A stretch of 24,524 bases of DNA from Acidobacteriota bacterium (GTDB lineage: Bacteria; Acidobacteriota; Holophagae; Thermotomaculales; Thermotomaculaceae). The notes below the pieces were generated by a model. It ran no database searches. It was given only the letters and a program-made list of their open reading frames with translations, and was not told the origin of the DNA. The first letter of the stretch is position 1. Every line of letters begins with the position of its first letter. Below, piece by piece: positions 1 to 7,481 of this stretch. The DNA is taken from NCBI GenBank assembly GCA_003650445.1, contig QMQE01000013.1, positions 1 to 24,524 of the forward strand. Direction: 5' to 3'. The translations under genes were made by a program, and so were the position numbers.

Positions 1-185
1 GTGATTCGTAATTTGTAATTTGTGATTAGCAGAAACAAAGCAGGGAATGACCTGACCCCCTTCTTTCGCTCACTCGCACTTTCACTCGCACTATTTTTAC
101 CCCTACTCCTACCCCTACTCACCCGCAGGGTGAAGAGTGATACGTGTTGGATAAGTCAAGAGACAGGGAATCAGAAGAAATTGAA
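1..185. repeat. Low-complexity intergenic tract downstream of lpxC
   Basis: This stretch holds no convincing gene. It opens with near-repeats of a GTGATT / GTAATTT type unit (1-27). At about 70-92 the element CACTCGCACT occurs twice. At 98-121 a 12-mer of the form TACCCCTACTCM occurs twice in tandem. On the minus strand this last part reads as G-runs (GGG at 122-124, GGGG at 112-115, GG at 108-109, GGGG at 100-103), so it lies in the 3' region of the lpxC transcript and could form a two-tier G-quadruplex. A function is not shown. It may simply be a degenerate intergenic repeat. Confidence 0.5.
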
Positions 186-1112
186 TCAGTAAGTTGATGG
201 AACTTCGGCGAGTTCTTCCTGACCTTCATGCACAGCAGAAGGTTTGGCAAGACTGGACAGGGGCACAATCTCAAAGGCCGACTGATTTTCCCGAAGCTTC
301 TTTGCCAGTCCGGCATGAATTTCATGGCCCGCACGATGTGCCACCACATGGCCCCGCAAAGTAAAACCCAACAAGCCCATATCACCCATGACGTCCAGAA
401 TTTTATGACGAACAAACTCGTCTTTAAAGCGAAGGTGAGAATTCAGCACACGATCCGTGTCAATCACAATGGCATTATCAAGAGAACCACCCAGTGCCAG
501 GCCATTCTTTCTCAACATTTCAACGTCTTTCAAAAATCCAAAGGTGCGTGCACCTGAAATTTCATTTTCAAAGGTATCGGCATCATCAATCCCGATTGTC
601 TTTTTCTGAGATCCTACAACCGCATGGTCAAATTCAATGGAATACGTGATCTGATAATTCTCTGATGGGTATACAGATACTCTTCGGTCTCCAGTGGCAA
701 AATGAACTGGCTTCACGATATTCAGGACTTTCTTTTCAGCATCCCCATGGCGAACCCCTGCTTCGTTGATAAGATAAACAAATGCAGAGGCACTGCCATC
801 CATGATGGGGACTTCTTCGGCATCAATATCTACATATAAGTTGTCAATACCCAGTCCAATCAGAGTACCCAGAAGATGTTCAGTGGTCGCAATAGATACG
901 CCATTACGGCTGAGATTGGTAGCATAACTCAATCTGGAAGCATATTTGATATCCGCTTTTATGGGGTAGTAATTCAAATCAACACGACGGAATACAATTC
1001 CGGTATTATCCGGGGCTGGAGTTAAAGACAACTGTACTTTCTTCCCGGAGTGCAACCCGATTCCTGAGCAACTGACCTGTGTTCCTATCGTTTTCTGCTT
1101 GAACGTCACCAT
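186..1112 (-). CDS. lpxC: UDP-3-O-acyl-N-acetylglucosamine deacetylase LpxC
   Basis: LpxC is the zinc-dependent cytoplasmic deacetylase that catalyses the committed step of lipid A synthesis, removing the N-acetyl group from UDP-3-O-acyl-GlcNAc. From the ATG at 1112 the protein has 308 residues, close to the usual ~305. The zinc and catalytic signatures are present: TTEHLL with E78 and H79, RHKILDVMGD with H236 and D240, and the catalytic-type His in HRAGHEIH (H263). The family N-terminus (IGLHSGKKV) is intact. A TTG at 1127 would add five residues in frame. Neither start has a visible Shine-Dalgarno, and both lie just downstream of a terminator-like hairpin (1131-1159). The C-terminus carries a short acidic tail after the conserved core. 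It is the last gene of the minus-strand block and marks the organism as a lipid A maker. Identification is very sure, the start less so. Confidence 0.97.
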   Translation of the reverse strand: MVTFKQKTIGTQVSCSGIGLHSGKKVQLSLTPAPDNTGIVFRRVDLNYYPIKADIKYASRLSYATNLSRNGVSIATTEHLLGTLIGLGIDNLYVDIDAEEVPIMDGSASAFVYLINEAGVRHGDAEKKVLNIVKPVHFATGDRRVSVYPSENYQITYSIEFDHAVVGSQKKTIGIDDADTFENEISGARTFGFLKDVEMLRKNGLALGGSLDNAIVIDTDRVLNSHLRFKDEFVRHKILDVMGDMGLLGFTLRGHVVAHRAGHEIHAGLAKKLRENQSAFEIVPLSSLAKPSAVHEGQEELAEVPSTY

Positions 1113-1123
1113 AGACCATTTTA

Positions 1124-1159
1124 ACAAGCAAGAACGGTGCCAACTTCTGGCACCGTTCT
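1124..1159 (-). terminator. Intrinsic terminator between the S8 protease gene and lpxC
   Basis: A perfect 11-bp stem (AGAACGGTGCC pairing with GGCACCGTTCT) with a 7-base loop spans 1131-1159. On the minus strand it is followed by a T-rich but interrupted stretch (TTGCTTGTT). It lies about 75 bases after the protease stop and ends only 18 bases before the lpxC ATG. It looks like the terminator of the protease unit, though the weak T-tract may let some transcripts through into lpxC. Confidence 0.7.
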
Positions 1160-1191
1160 TTTCTTACATTTACGTTACAAATTCCAAATTT

Positions 1192-1213
1192 TGTGTGGCT
1201 GATATACCACACA
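1192..1213 (-). other. Small inverted repeat after the protease stop codon
   Basis: TGTGTGG and CCACACA form a perfect 7-bp stem around an 8-base loop, 22 bases downstream of the protease stop. No T-tract follows on the minus strand, so it is more likely a 3'-end stabilising hairpin or an operator-like site than a terminator. It sits in the region where an lpxC promoter would be expected, but I see no convincing -35/-10 pair there. Confidence 0.4.
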
Positions 1214-1234
1214 TGTTTCAAAAAACTCTACACT

Positions 1235-4200
1235 TTACTGAAGTGCGTTTACCCCACTCAAATACATGAAATTCTGGCCACCGAAGAGCTCGAAACCGAG
1301 AATCGGCACATCTGAAGTCGCTTTGATCCAGCGAATGTCATCAGATGAAGATGAAAAGATATCATCAGCCCCGGTTCCACCAACTACAGAAACCACGCGC
1401 CTTCCGGCACCAAGCAGTTTTGTAGTATGGGCGACCTGTTCTCCCAGTGCATTGTATCCGTTTATAGTCACATTGGCGATACCGCTCCCGGCATTCAACA
1501 GGACAATGCCGGACCAGACACGTGACGTTACTTTCGGCGTATACGGGTATACCAGAGTCGTTCCTGCGCCGGAAGAGGGAAGCGCTTCAATGCCTGCCAA
1601 TGCATCCTTCGAACTTGCATCATGTGAAGAATCAATACCAAAAAGCTCGTAACCCGTGATTCCTGCATCCGATGTGATTTTGATCCATCTGACGCCATCC
1701 GGATATTCTCCATCGGCCCAGAAAGACTGAACCAGTTTTGCAAGCTTCTCCCCTGCGGCCATGGTAAACGTTACGGCAGTCAGTGCTGTACCGCTATCAT
1801 CATACGGAGTGAATGTAACCGTAACAGTACTTGCATTTGGATTGTTTAATGCGATTCCAGTCCACCAGAGCCAGCTCGTCTCCACATGCGGAATAATGAT
1901 CTCTGTTGAACTGTCCCCGTTCAGCAGAAGCCCGGCAGCCTGGTTCAGATTCGCATTTTCCTGTGAGAAAATCTCCATGCCCAGAACTCCCGCACCAGTA
2001 GAAGAAACCTGTCCCCACCAGTGAGACGGCTCTGAGGGGCTGAACGGATAAGAACCATTATAAAGATCCCCAATTACATCCAGCATATTTGAGCTGTGGG
2101 AGCTACCGAAATCAGGAATGTCCAGAGCGGTCCCGCCCTGAGGTGTGAATTGAGCAGCGAGTGTATCATCCCCCGGGTTTACCACACTGAGCATCGTATC
2201 CCACTGTTCTGTCTGTTCCGCGATATGCGGCACATATAGGTTTGTTGAAAGAGATGAAGTTCCCGGGATACCAACTGCCAGCTCAACTTCCCCGCTGGCA
2301 TACAACTGCTGAATATTTGTAAATGCTTTTACCTGACGGTTGGACATGACCACTGCCCACCCCTGGTCAGAAGGATCCAGGTTATTGTCTGCCGGGAAAA
2401 GGCGCCATCCGTTTGCCTCCAAAGAGCGTGTCAGCGGCGTTTGAACCAATTCCCCTTCTTTGTTATAAAACAGGACCGCCACCTTGGCAACTGAAGAATT
2501 CGGATTTACAACATAGATGTCTGTAAGAACCTCAATCTCCCGGTCAAAATCAGTCACTGTCAGAGGAACATAAATCTTGTTTACATAGGACGGAATTGTC
2601 GGTGAATCCGTCGCATTAGCCGGATCCGTAGAGGGCGTTGCGTTCAATTCATCTCCGTCGTTTGTACCGTCGTTATCGGTATCCGCCACGAAGGGGTCTG
2701 AATGTACGTAAAGCTCATCACTCTTCTGAACGCCATCTGCGTCATCGTCAGAAAGGTTGGAAACAGGAAGATCTGCTTCATCCCTGAAACGTCCATAATA
2801 GGGAACAGTATAATTATTCCCATAGTTGTCATAAAATTGAATATATCCCTGCAGGTCACTGTAAACCGGTGCCTGATAAGTAACATTCAAGGTAACGGTT
2901 GCGGACTCACCGGCCGCCAGGCTGATATCTGCTGTAGATGCAAGGGAAGCCGTTACCTGACTGTTATCTACCAATTTAATCATGGAAGGTACCAGTGTAA
3001 TATCTACATTGCTGATATTCTTCACCGTTACATCAGCACTGACAGTAGTGCCGGCTTTCGTAGCAGCCGATACATCCACCTTTCCAAAACCGATTGAATT
3101 CGGCACAACGGTAATTTTAGCATTCATAGCGCGTGCCATATCCACGCGGCCGGAGCCCGTGAAAACCGTGGAGGCCAGCCCACTATGAAAACTGAGGTAA
3201 TCCAGCCCTCTTTCCGTCTGGAAGTAGTTTTGGGTAAAATCTGCCGTACTGCACAGCACACCCTTCAGTTCAGGGGCGGTGAGTGCGGGGAAGAGCTGCT
3301 TCACCACAGCCATGTATCCGGCAGTCAACGGCGAAGAGAAACTGGTTCCAGCTGCAAGAACGGTAAATCCGCTCTCATCGTACATTGTGTTGTCATCGTC
3401 GTTGTTGGTCTGAGTTGCCAGAGTCAACTGGTTCCCGATCGCAGCCACATCCGGTTTCAGGTTATAATCAATAGAGGTCGGGCCATAAGAAGAAAATGTA
3501 GATTTGTAACCGGAAGTCTGATCGGGATACGTACCGCCAAAAAACGCCTGTACATCGTCACCGTTCTGAAGCATTTGAATAATCTGATTGGCTTCTTCAA
3601 GGCGAATGAAATAGCCGGGAATTGTGTTCGGATAAGGGGCACAATCTATCCCTGTCATGTCCATGTTCAAGATTCCGCCGGATTGGCCATTGGGCAAGGT
3701 TGTACCGTCTGGGATATAATTATATACGATGACACCAATTGCACCAGCCTGTTCCGCGTTATAAATTTTCTGGCAGAAGTAGCAGGTCCCCCGCTTGATC
3801 AGCGCAATTTTCCCGGTTAAATCAACAGAACCAAAGCTGTCACATCCCTCCGCTGCAACCCCAAGGTTCTCAATGTTCACAACCGGGTAGGGGCCAAACT
3901 GGCCAAGGGTCTGGGCCACACGGGTATCTACGCCATAAGTAAAATCCTGGAGCGACTCCGGCACCGTAGTACTTCCTGAACTGACAGCACCGACAAGGCG
4001 AAGTGTACGGCCATTTTCAACTGCACCCACTGTAACGGCACTGGGGGCAATACCGGGTGTACTCACGCTGCTTTCAGCAAGTTTAAAGGTCTCCCATTTC
4101 GCAAAGCCATCTGCGTTGGTATCTACCGTGTATCCCTCGTTCCCGGACGATATGCATACGACGGTGCCCCCCTGGACTGCGGTTTCAATGGCCTGAACTT

Positions 4201-5071
4201 CAAGATCATCTGCTGCGCTCTGGGTCGCCGTTCCACCGAGGCTCAGGTTAATGATATCCATCCCATCAGCTGCAGCAGCGTTGATACCGGCAATAATGGC
4301 GAAATTGCTTGCTCCGGGCTGGCCGGTCTGGGGATCATTGTGGTTGAAGATTTTGTAGTTACCAAGATAGGCACCGGGGGCACTGCCCTTCAATGTGAAG
4401 GAAAAATTGCCCCAGCTCATGTCCACTTCCCTGCCCGCTGCCGCAGAAGCTCCCGCGGTTCCGTGACCGAAGTGGTCATTGGCATTGTTGTCATCCCCAA
4501 AATTCTTCGCGACAATAACCTTATTGTTCGTGAGAGAGCTGTCGCTTGCCGCACCGGGGTCAAACCCTTCCGGGTATGTATATCCGGTATCGTCAAACAT
4601 GGGATTGGTAATGTCAATTCCGGTATCCAGAATGCCAATCTTTATCCCCTTGCCTGTGTCACTGGGAACCATATCAAGATGTTCACGAAGCACATTCATT
4701 CCGGATACGCGATCCGCCATATCCAGATTCAGGTGATATCGAATTTTGTTCTCTACAACCCTCACAACGTCCGGCTGAGATAACAGTTTTGACACATCAG
4801 CCTCATCCATGGAAACAAGCATTGCGTTTAACACCAATGCCACACTGGTCTTCACCTTGCCCTTCAACTCTTTTTCAACAAAGGTACGCACCTTCGCCTG
4901 CTCATCCATTACAATTTTTTTCTGCAAAGATGCGGTTTTGCCGTGCAGGTCTGCCTTCGCTACTTTCGCGATAGGTGCCTTTTGAAGCACAACAATGTAA
5001 TCCTTAACAGCCGCCTGAGCGAGTGTCGCGGAAAATCCGATTGCCAGTACCATAACAAGAAATTTCCTCAT
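1235..5071 (-). CDS. Secreted subtilisin-like (S8) serine protease with PA domain and four C-terminal repeats
   Basis: This is a large exported peptidase of 1278 residues from the ATG at 5071. Numbers below count from the in-frame ATG at 5077. The signal peptide runs to about residue 22 (MRKFLVMVLAIGFSATLAQA). An inhibitor-I9-like propeptide follows (about 25-116), then the S8 catalytic domain: Asp151 (ILDTGID), His205 (DHFGHGTAG), oxyanion Asn313 (SSGNEG) and Ser579 (AAGTSFSSP). A protease-associated (PA) domain is inserted at about 385-515 (GKIALIKRGTCYFC). A beta-sandwich region (about 655-765) and a Ca-binding, thrombospondin-3-like Asp-rich segment (776-815) come next. The C-terminus (about 831-1280) consists of four copies of a ~110-residue module. 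No LPXTG or sorting motif is visible. It sits 30 bases behind the TPR gene, probably co-transcribed with it. Calling it a protease is secure; its substrate and final location are unknown. Confidence 0.95.
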   Translation of the reverse strand: MRKFLVMVLAIGFSATLAQAAVKDYIVVLQKAPIAKVAKADLHGKTASLQKKIVMDEQAKVRTFVEKELKGKVKTSVALVLNAMLVSMDEADVSKLLSQPDVVRVVENKIRYHLNLDMADRVSGMNVLREHLDMVPSDTGKGIKIGILDTGIDITNPMFDDTGYTYPEGFDPGAASDSSLTNNKVIVAKNFGDDNNANDHFGHGTAGASAAAGREVDMSWGNFSFTLKGSAPGAYLGNYKIFNHNDPQTGQPGASNFAIIAGINAAAADGMDIINLSLGGTATQSAADDLEVQAIETAVQGGTVVCISSGNEGYTVDTNADGFAKWETFKLAESSVSTPGIAPSAVTVGAVENGRTLRLVGAVSSGSTTVPESLQDFTYGVDTRVAQTLGQFGPYPVVNIENLGVAAEGCDSFGSVDLTGKIALIKRGTCYFCQKIYNAEQAGAIGVIVYNYIPDGTTLPNGQSGGILNMDMTGIDCAPYPNTIPGYFIRLEEANQIIQMLQNGDDVQAFFGGTYPDQTSGYKSTFSSYGPTSIDYNLKPDVAAIGNQLTLATQTNNDDDNTMYDESGFTVLAAGTSFSSPLTAGYMAVVKQLFPALTAPELKGVLCSTADFTQNYFQTERGLDYLSFHSGLASTVFTGSGRVDMARAMNAKITVVPNSIGFGKVDVSAATKAGTTVSADVTVKNISNVDITLVPSMIKLVDNSQVTASLASTADISLAAGESATVTLNVTYQAPVYSDLQGYIQFYDNYGNNYTVPYYGRFRDEADLPVSNLSDDDADGVQKSDELYVHSDPFVADTDNDGTNDGDELNATPSTDPANATDSPTIPSYVNKIYVPLTVTDFDREIEVLTDIYVVNPNSSVAKVAVLFYNKEGELVQTPLTRSLEANGWRLFPADNNLDPSDQGWAVVMSNRQVKAFTNIQQLYASGEVELAVGIPGTSSLSTNLYVPHIAEQTEQWDTMLSVVNPGDDTLAAQFTPQGGTALDIPDFGSSHSSNMLDVIGDLYNGSYPFSPSEPSHWWGQVSSTGAGVLGMEIFSQENANLNQAAGLLLNGDSSTEIIIPHVETSWLWWTGIALNNPNASTVTVTFTPYDDSGTALTAVTFTMAAGEKLAKLVQSFWADGEYPDGVRWIKITSDAGITGYELFGIDSSHDASSKDALAGIEALPSSGAGTTLVYPYTPKVTSRVWSGIVLLNAGSGIANVTINGYNALGEQVAHTTKLLGAGRRVVSVVGGTGADDIFSSSSDDIRWIKATSDVPILGFELFGGQNFMYLSGVNALQ
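1238..2587 (-). repeat. Four tandem ~110-residue modules at the C-terminus of the S8 protease
   Basis: Residues about 831-940, 941-1056, 1057-1171 and 1172-1280 (counted from the ATG at 5077) share a pattern. Each starts with a strand ending in V-P or Y-P (IYVPL, LYVPH, IIIPH, LVYPY). An aromatic-rich W-x-[TS]-[GM]-[IL] or equivalent strand with an N-P or N-A turn follows. Each then has V-x-V-x-x-[YF] strands, and copies 2-4 end in a G-[FYM]-E-[LI]-F motif before a short A-G or S-G segment. Copy 1 is the most diverged and has AFTNIQQLY in that place. The protein ends exactly at the end of copy 4. I do not recognise a named domain family. Confidence 0.6.
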
Positions 5072-5088
5072 ACCCATTCCCCTCCTTA
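5072..5088 (-). promoter_or_regulatory. Ribosome binding site that decides the S8 protease start
   Basis: AGGAGG lies at 5081-5086 on the minus strand. The spacer to the ATG at 5077 is only 3 bases, while the spacer to the in-frame ATG at 5071 is 9 bases. The second ATG, giving MRKFLVMV, is therefore the better start. This also makes the signal peptide begin like that of the upstream TPR gene (MRKFMGLM). Confidence 0.65.
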
Positions 5089-5101
5089 AAAAAATTCTAA
5101 C

Positions 5102-6049
5102 TTACTTTTTAAGCATAGATTTAAGCGCGGTTATAAACTGCTTGCATTCAGCCACATGTTTTCCCGTTGGATCAATGTCAATGTACTTCTGCAGGTTTTC
5201 AATACTCTTTGCGTAGTCTCCACCTCTCATATGGCACATGCCCAGCTGATAGTAGCTGTCTGCAAACTTGGGGTTTGCCTTGATAGCCTTGTTAAGGAGT
5301 TCCTTTGCCTTGACATCGTCTCCCGCATTGATTGCCTCTGCTGCCTGGTTATAATATTCCCCGGCAGATACTGAGCCTCTGCTCTCGGCTTCTTTCAGGT
5401 ATTTCTGATAGTTCTCGGTATCTCCCTTCCTTTTATACAACACTGACAACATGGAATAAGCACTGTTCATGTCGGGATCCACCTGAAGTGCTTTCAACAG
5501 GTACTTCTCAGCTCCATCCAGATCATTGTTCTTCATCGAAATCCGGCCTGCATGAAATAGTGCAGGTGCCAATTCAGGATTCAGTTCAATAGCTTCCTTC
5601 AGTTTTGGGAGTGCTTCAGCATCCTTACCATCTTTCATCAAAGGCACTGCTTCATTGAAAAGCACCACCGCCTTATCCTTGCCTGTCAGCTTGGATTCAG
5701 CCTGCTTCATCGCGACTTCTATGGAGGTCAGCTTGATCTCAATCACCTTGCGGTCACCCAGTCTCGGGCGAAACGTATATGAATATCCCTGATAGCCGTC
5801 TTTTGAAAAAATTGCCTTATACTGATCAAATTTCAAGACCGTCTTTGCCTTGCCGTGTTTGTCTGTAGTGAGCTTTACCTTGAAATTTTCAGACCGCATA
5901 CTGACAACTTCAACCTGAACACCCTCGATAACATTTCCATGCCCATCTGTAACATGAAAAGTAATTTGTCCCGCACTTAACCCTGCCATTACATTTGCAG
6001 CAAATGCAAAAAAAACAGACAATGCCATTAATCCCATAAATTTTCTCAT
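5102..6049 (-). CDS. Exported TPR protein with N-terminal carboxypeptidase-regulatory-like beta domain
   Basis: This is a 315-residue predicted secreted or periplasmic protein. The chosen start is the ATG at 6049, which has an AAGGAG six to seven bases upstream and gives a clean signal peptide (residues 1 to about 22, MRKFMGLMALSVFFAFAANV). The longer reading from 6070 would place seven polar residues ahead of it and overlap rimO. Residues about 26-108 (ITFHVTDGHGNVIEGVQVEV) look like a CarboxypepD-regulatory / Ig-like beta sandwich. Residues about 125-300 contain at least four tetratricopeptide repeats, with typical A-L-x-x-x-x-A-[IL]-x-[LIV]-[ND]-P segments at 151-158 and 185-192 and further copies near 246-260 and 280-293. 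It lies 17 bases after rimO and 30 bases before the S8 protease, so it could be a partner or scaffold for that protease; this is inference. Specific function unknown. Confidence 0.9.
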   Translation of the reverse strand: MRKFMGLMALSVFFAFAANVMAGLSAGQITFHVTDGHGNVIEGVQVEVVSMRSENFKVKLTTDKHGKAKTVLKFDQYKAIFSKDGYQGYSYTFRPRLGDRKVIEIKLTSIEVAMKQAESKLTGKDKAVVLFNEAVPLMKDGKDAEALPKLKEAIELNPELAPALFHAGRISMKNNDLDGAEKYLLKALQVDPDMNSAYSMLSVLYKRKGDTENYQKYLKEAESRGSVSAGEYYNQAAEAINAGDDVKAKELLNKAIKANPKFADSYYQLGMCHMRGGDYAKSIENLQKYIDIDPTGKHVAECKQFITALKSMLKK

Positions 6050-6066
6050 ATTGTCTCCTTCCTTTT

Positions 6067-7386
6067 TCAAATAATTCTTCCAACTACATCATAAAACAGT
6101 GCCTGCTCAATTACAACAGGCTTTTTCTCTCCCACCCGGGCCTCTCCATCATTGATCAGCACTACGCCATCAATATCCGGCGCCTGCCCGATGTGACGCC
6201 CCTGTAACAGCAATTCGGTTTCATCTGAAATGCCCTCGACCATCACCTCCAGGGTTTTCCCAACTAGTTTTTCATTTAACTCATGTGATATCTGTCTCTG
6301 CTCTTCCATTATAACAGAAGACCTCTCCAGTTTCACAGCTGCCGGCACCGGGTCTTCAAGTGAGAAAGCCGGCGTTCCCTCTTCCCGGGAATAAGTGAAT
6401 ACTCCGAGATGCTGAAATCTTGCTTCTTTTACAAAATAAAGCAGCTTTTCTACATCTTTCTCGGTTTCTCCAGGATAGCCCACAATCAGAGAAGTCCGGA
6501 TAAACACCCCCGGTATCCGGTTCCGGATACGCTCCAGTAATCGCAGATAATTCTCCCCGTCACCGGGGCGCCGCATGCTCTTTAACAACTCCCCTGAACT
6601 GTGTTGAAAGGGAATATCCACGTATGGACAAATTTTGTCCGAACCGGCAATTACGTCCAGCAATCGGTCCGATATCCTGCCTGGAAACATATACATTGGC
6701 CTGATCCAGCCAACATGTTCAATTTTTTCGAGTTCTTCAAGTAAATCACTCAAGCCATCCGAAAGCCCAATATCCATGCCGTAAGAAGTTCCATCCTGTG
6801 CCACAAGAATCAATTCCTGAAACCCTTCATCTGTCAGTGCCCTTGCCTCAGCCACGATGTCAGGAATCGGCCGGCTTCTCTGTTTGCCACGAATTTTCGG
6901 AATCGCACAAAAAGAACAGGTGTGATTGCAACCATCGGCAATTTTCAGGTAGGCATAACCGCTACGGGTGGAAATGGCCCGGGGTGATTTGTAAGAATAA
7001 ATATAGCTTGGTTCTTTTGTGATAACCGGAACATGCCCCCCTTCAAGAAATTCCGTTATCATTTCAATACCGTCAATGCCAAACAGGGCATCAATCTCGG
7101 GGATTTCATCCTTCAAAGCATCTGGGTATCGCTGGGCCAGGCACCCCGCCACAACCACTTTTCCAGCCCTCCCCGCTTCTTTTGCAGCCACAGCCTCCAT
7201 TATTCTATTTATGGATTCTTCTTTTGCAGACTGGATAAACCCACAGGTGTTGAGGATCAGAACATCCACGTAGTCTTCGGGATTTACTACTGGAGAATAG
7301 CCCTTTTCAATGAGCATCCCCGCCATAACCTCAGAATCCACTGTATTTTTCGGACAGCCGAGGGAAATCAGCCGAAATGTTTTCAC
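6067..7386 (-). CDS. rimO: Ribosomal protein S12 methylthiotransferase RimO
   Basis: RimO is a radical-SAM enzyme with two iron-sulfur clusters that methylthiolates the conserved Asp of ribosomal protein S12. From the GTG at 7386 the protein has 439 residues, the usual family length. The N-terminal UPF0004 domain carries the three auxiliary-cluster cysteines: C11 (SLGCPKN), C48 (LNTCGF) and C82 (VAGCLAQ). The radical-SAM triad is C153, C157 and C160 in DGCNHTCSFCAIPKIRG. A TRAM domain closes the C-terminus (about 375-439). The SLGCPKN start and RGKQRSR motif favour RimO over MiaB. The GTG has GGGAGG ten bases upstream. The longer ORF from 7443 would begin inside the asnS terminator and is rejected. 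It follows asnS and is 17 bases ahead of the TPR gene. Confidence 0.96.
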   Translation of the reverse strand: MKTFRLISLGCPKNTVDSEVMAGMLIEKGYSPVVNPEDYVDVLILNTCGFIQSAKEESINRIMEAVAAKEAGRAGKVVVAGCLAQRYPDALKDEIPEIDALFGIDGIEMITEFLEGGHVPVITKEPSYIYSYKSPRAISTRSGYAYLKIADGCNHTCSFCAIPKIRGKQRSRPIPDIVAEARALTDEGFQELILVAQDGTSYGMDIGLSDGLSDLLEELEKIEHVGWIRPMYMFPGRISDRLLDVIAGSDKICPYVDIPFQHSSGELLKSMRRPGDGENYLRLLERIRNRIPGVFIRTSLIVGYPGETEKDVEKLLYFVKEARFQHLGVFTYSREEGTPAFSLEDPVPAAVKLERSSVIMEEQRQISHELNEKLVGKTLEVMVEGISDETELLLQGRHIGQAPDIDGVVLINDGEARVGEKKPVVIEQALFYDVVGRII

Positions 7387-7408
7387 AAGTATTCTTCCTC
7401 CCGAAAGC

Positions 7409-7435
7409 AAAAACCGCCCGGCTTTCACCGGGCGG
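7409..7435 (-). terminator. Intrinsic terminator after asnS
   Basis: CCGCCCGG (7414-7421) pairs perfectly with CCGGGCGG (7428-7435) around a 6-base loop and is followed on the minus strand by TTTTTGCTTTC. This is a textbook Rho-independent terminator between asnS (stop at 7482) and rimO (GTG at 7386). Only 22 bases lie between the T-run and the rimO start, so rimO and the two genes behind it must depend on read-through or on a promoter I cannot identify. Confidence 0.85.
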
Positions 7436-7481
7436 ATCATCATTGTTCTTCCTTCAAGCTTCTATACACGGCTAAACTGCC

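Noticed and set aside
3185..3820. 211-residue plus-strand ORF inside the S8 protease gene
   Set aside because: It is antisense to the protease catalytic and PA domains and has no family features.
7387..7443. Longer rimO start at 7443
   Set aside because: The added codons lie in the asnS terminator hairpin. The GTG at 7386 has a GGGAGG and gives the family-typical N-terminus.
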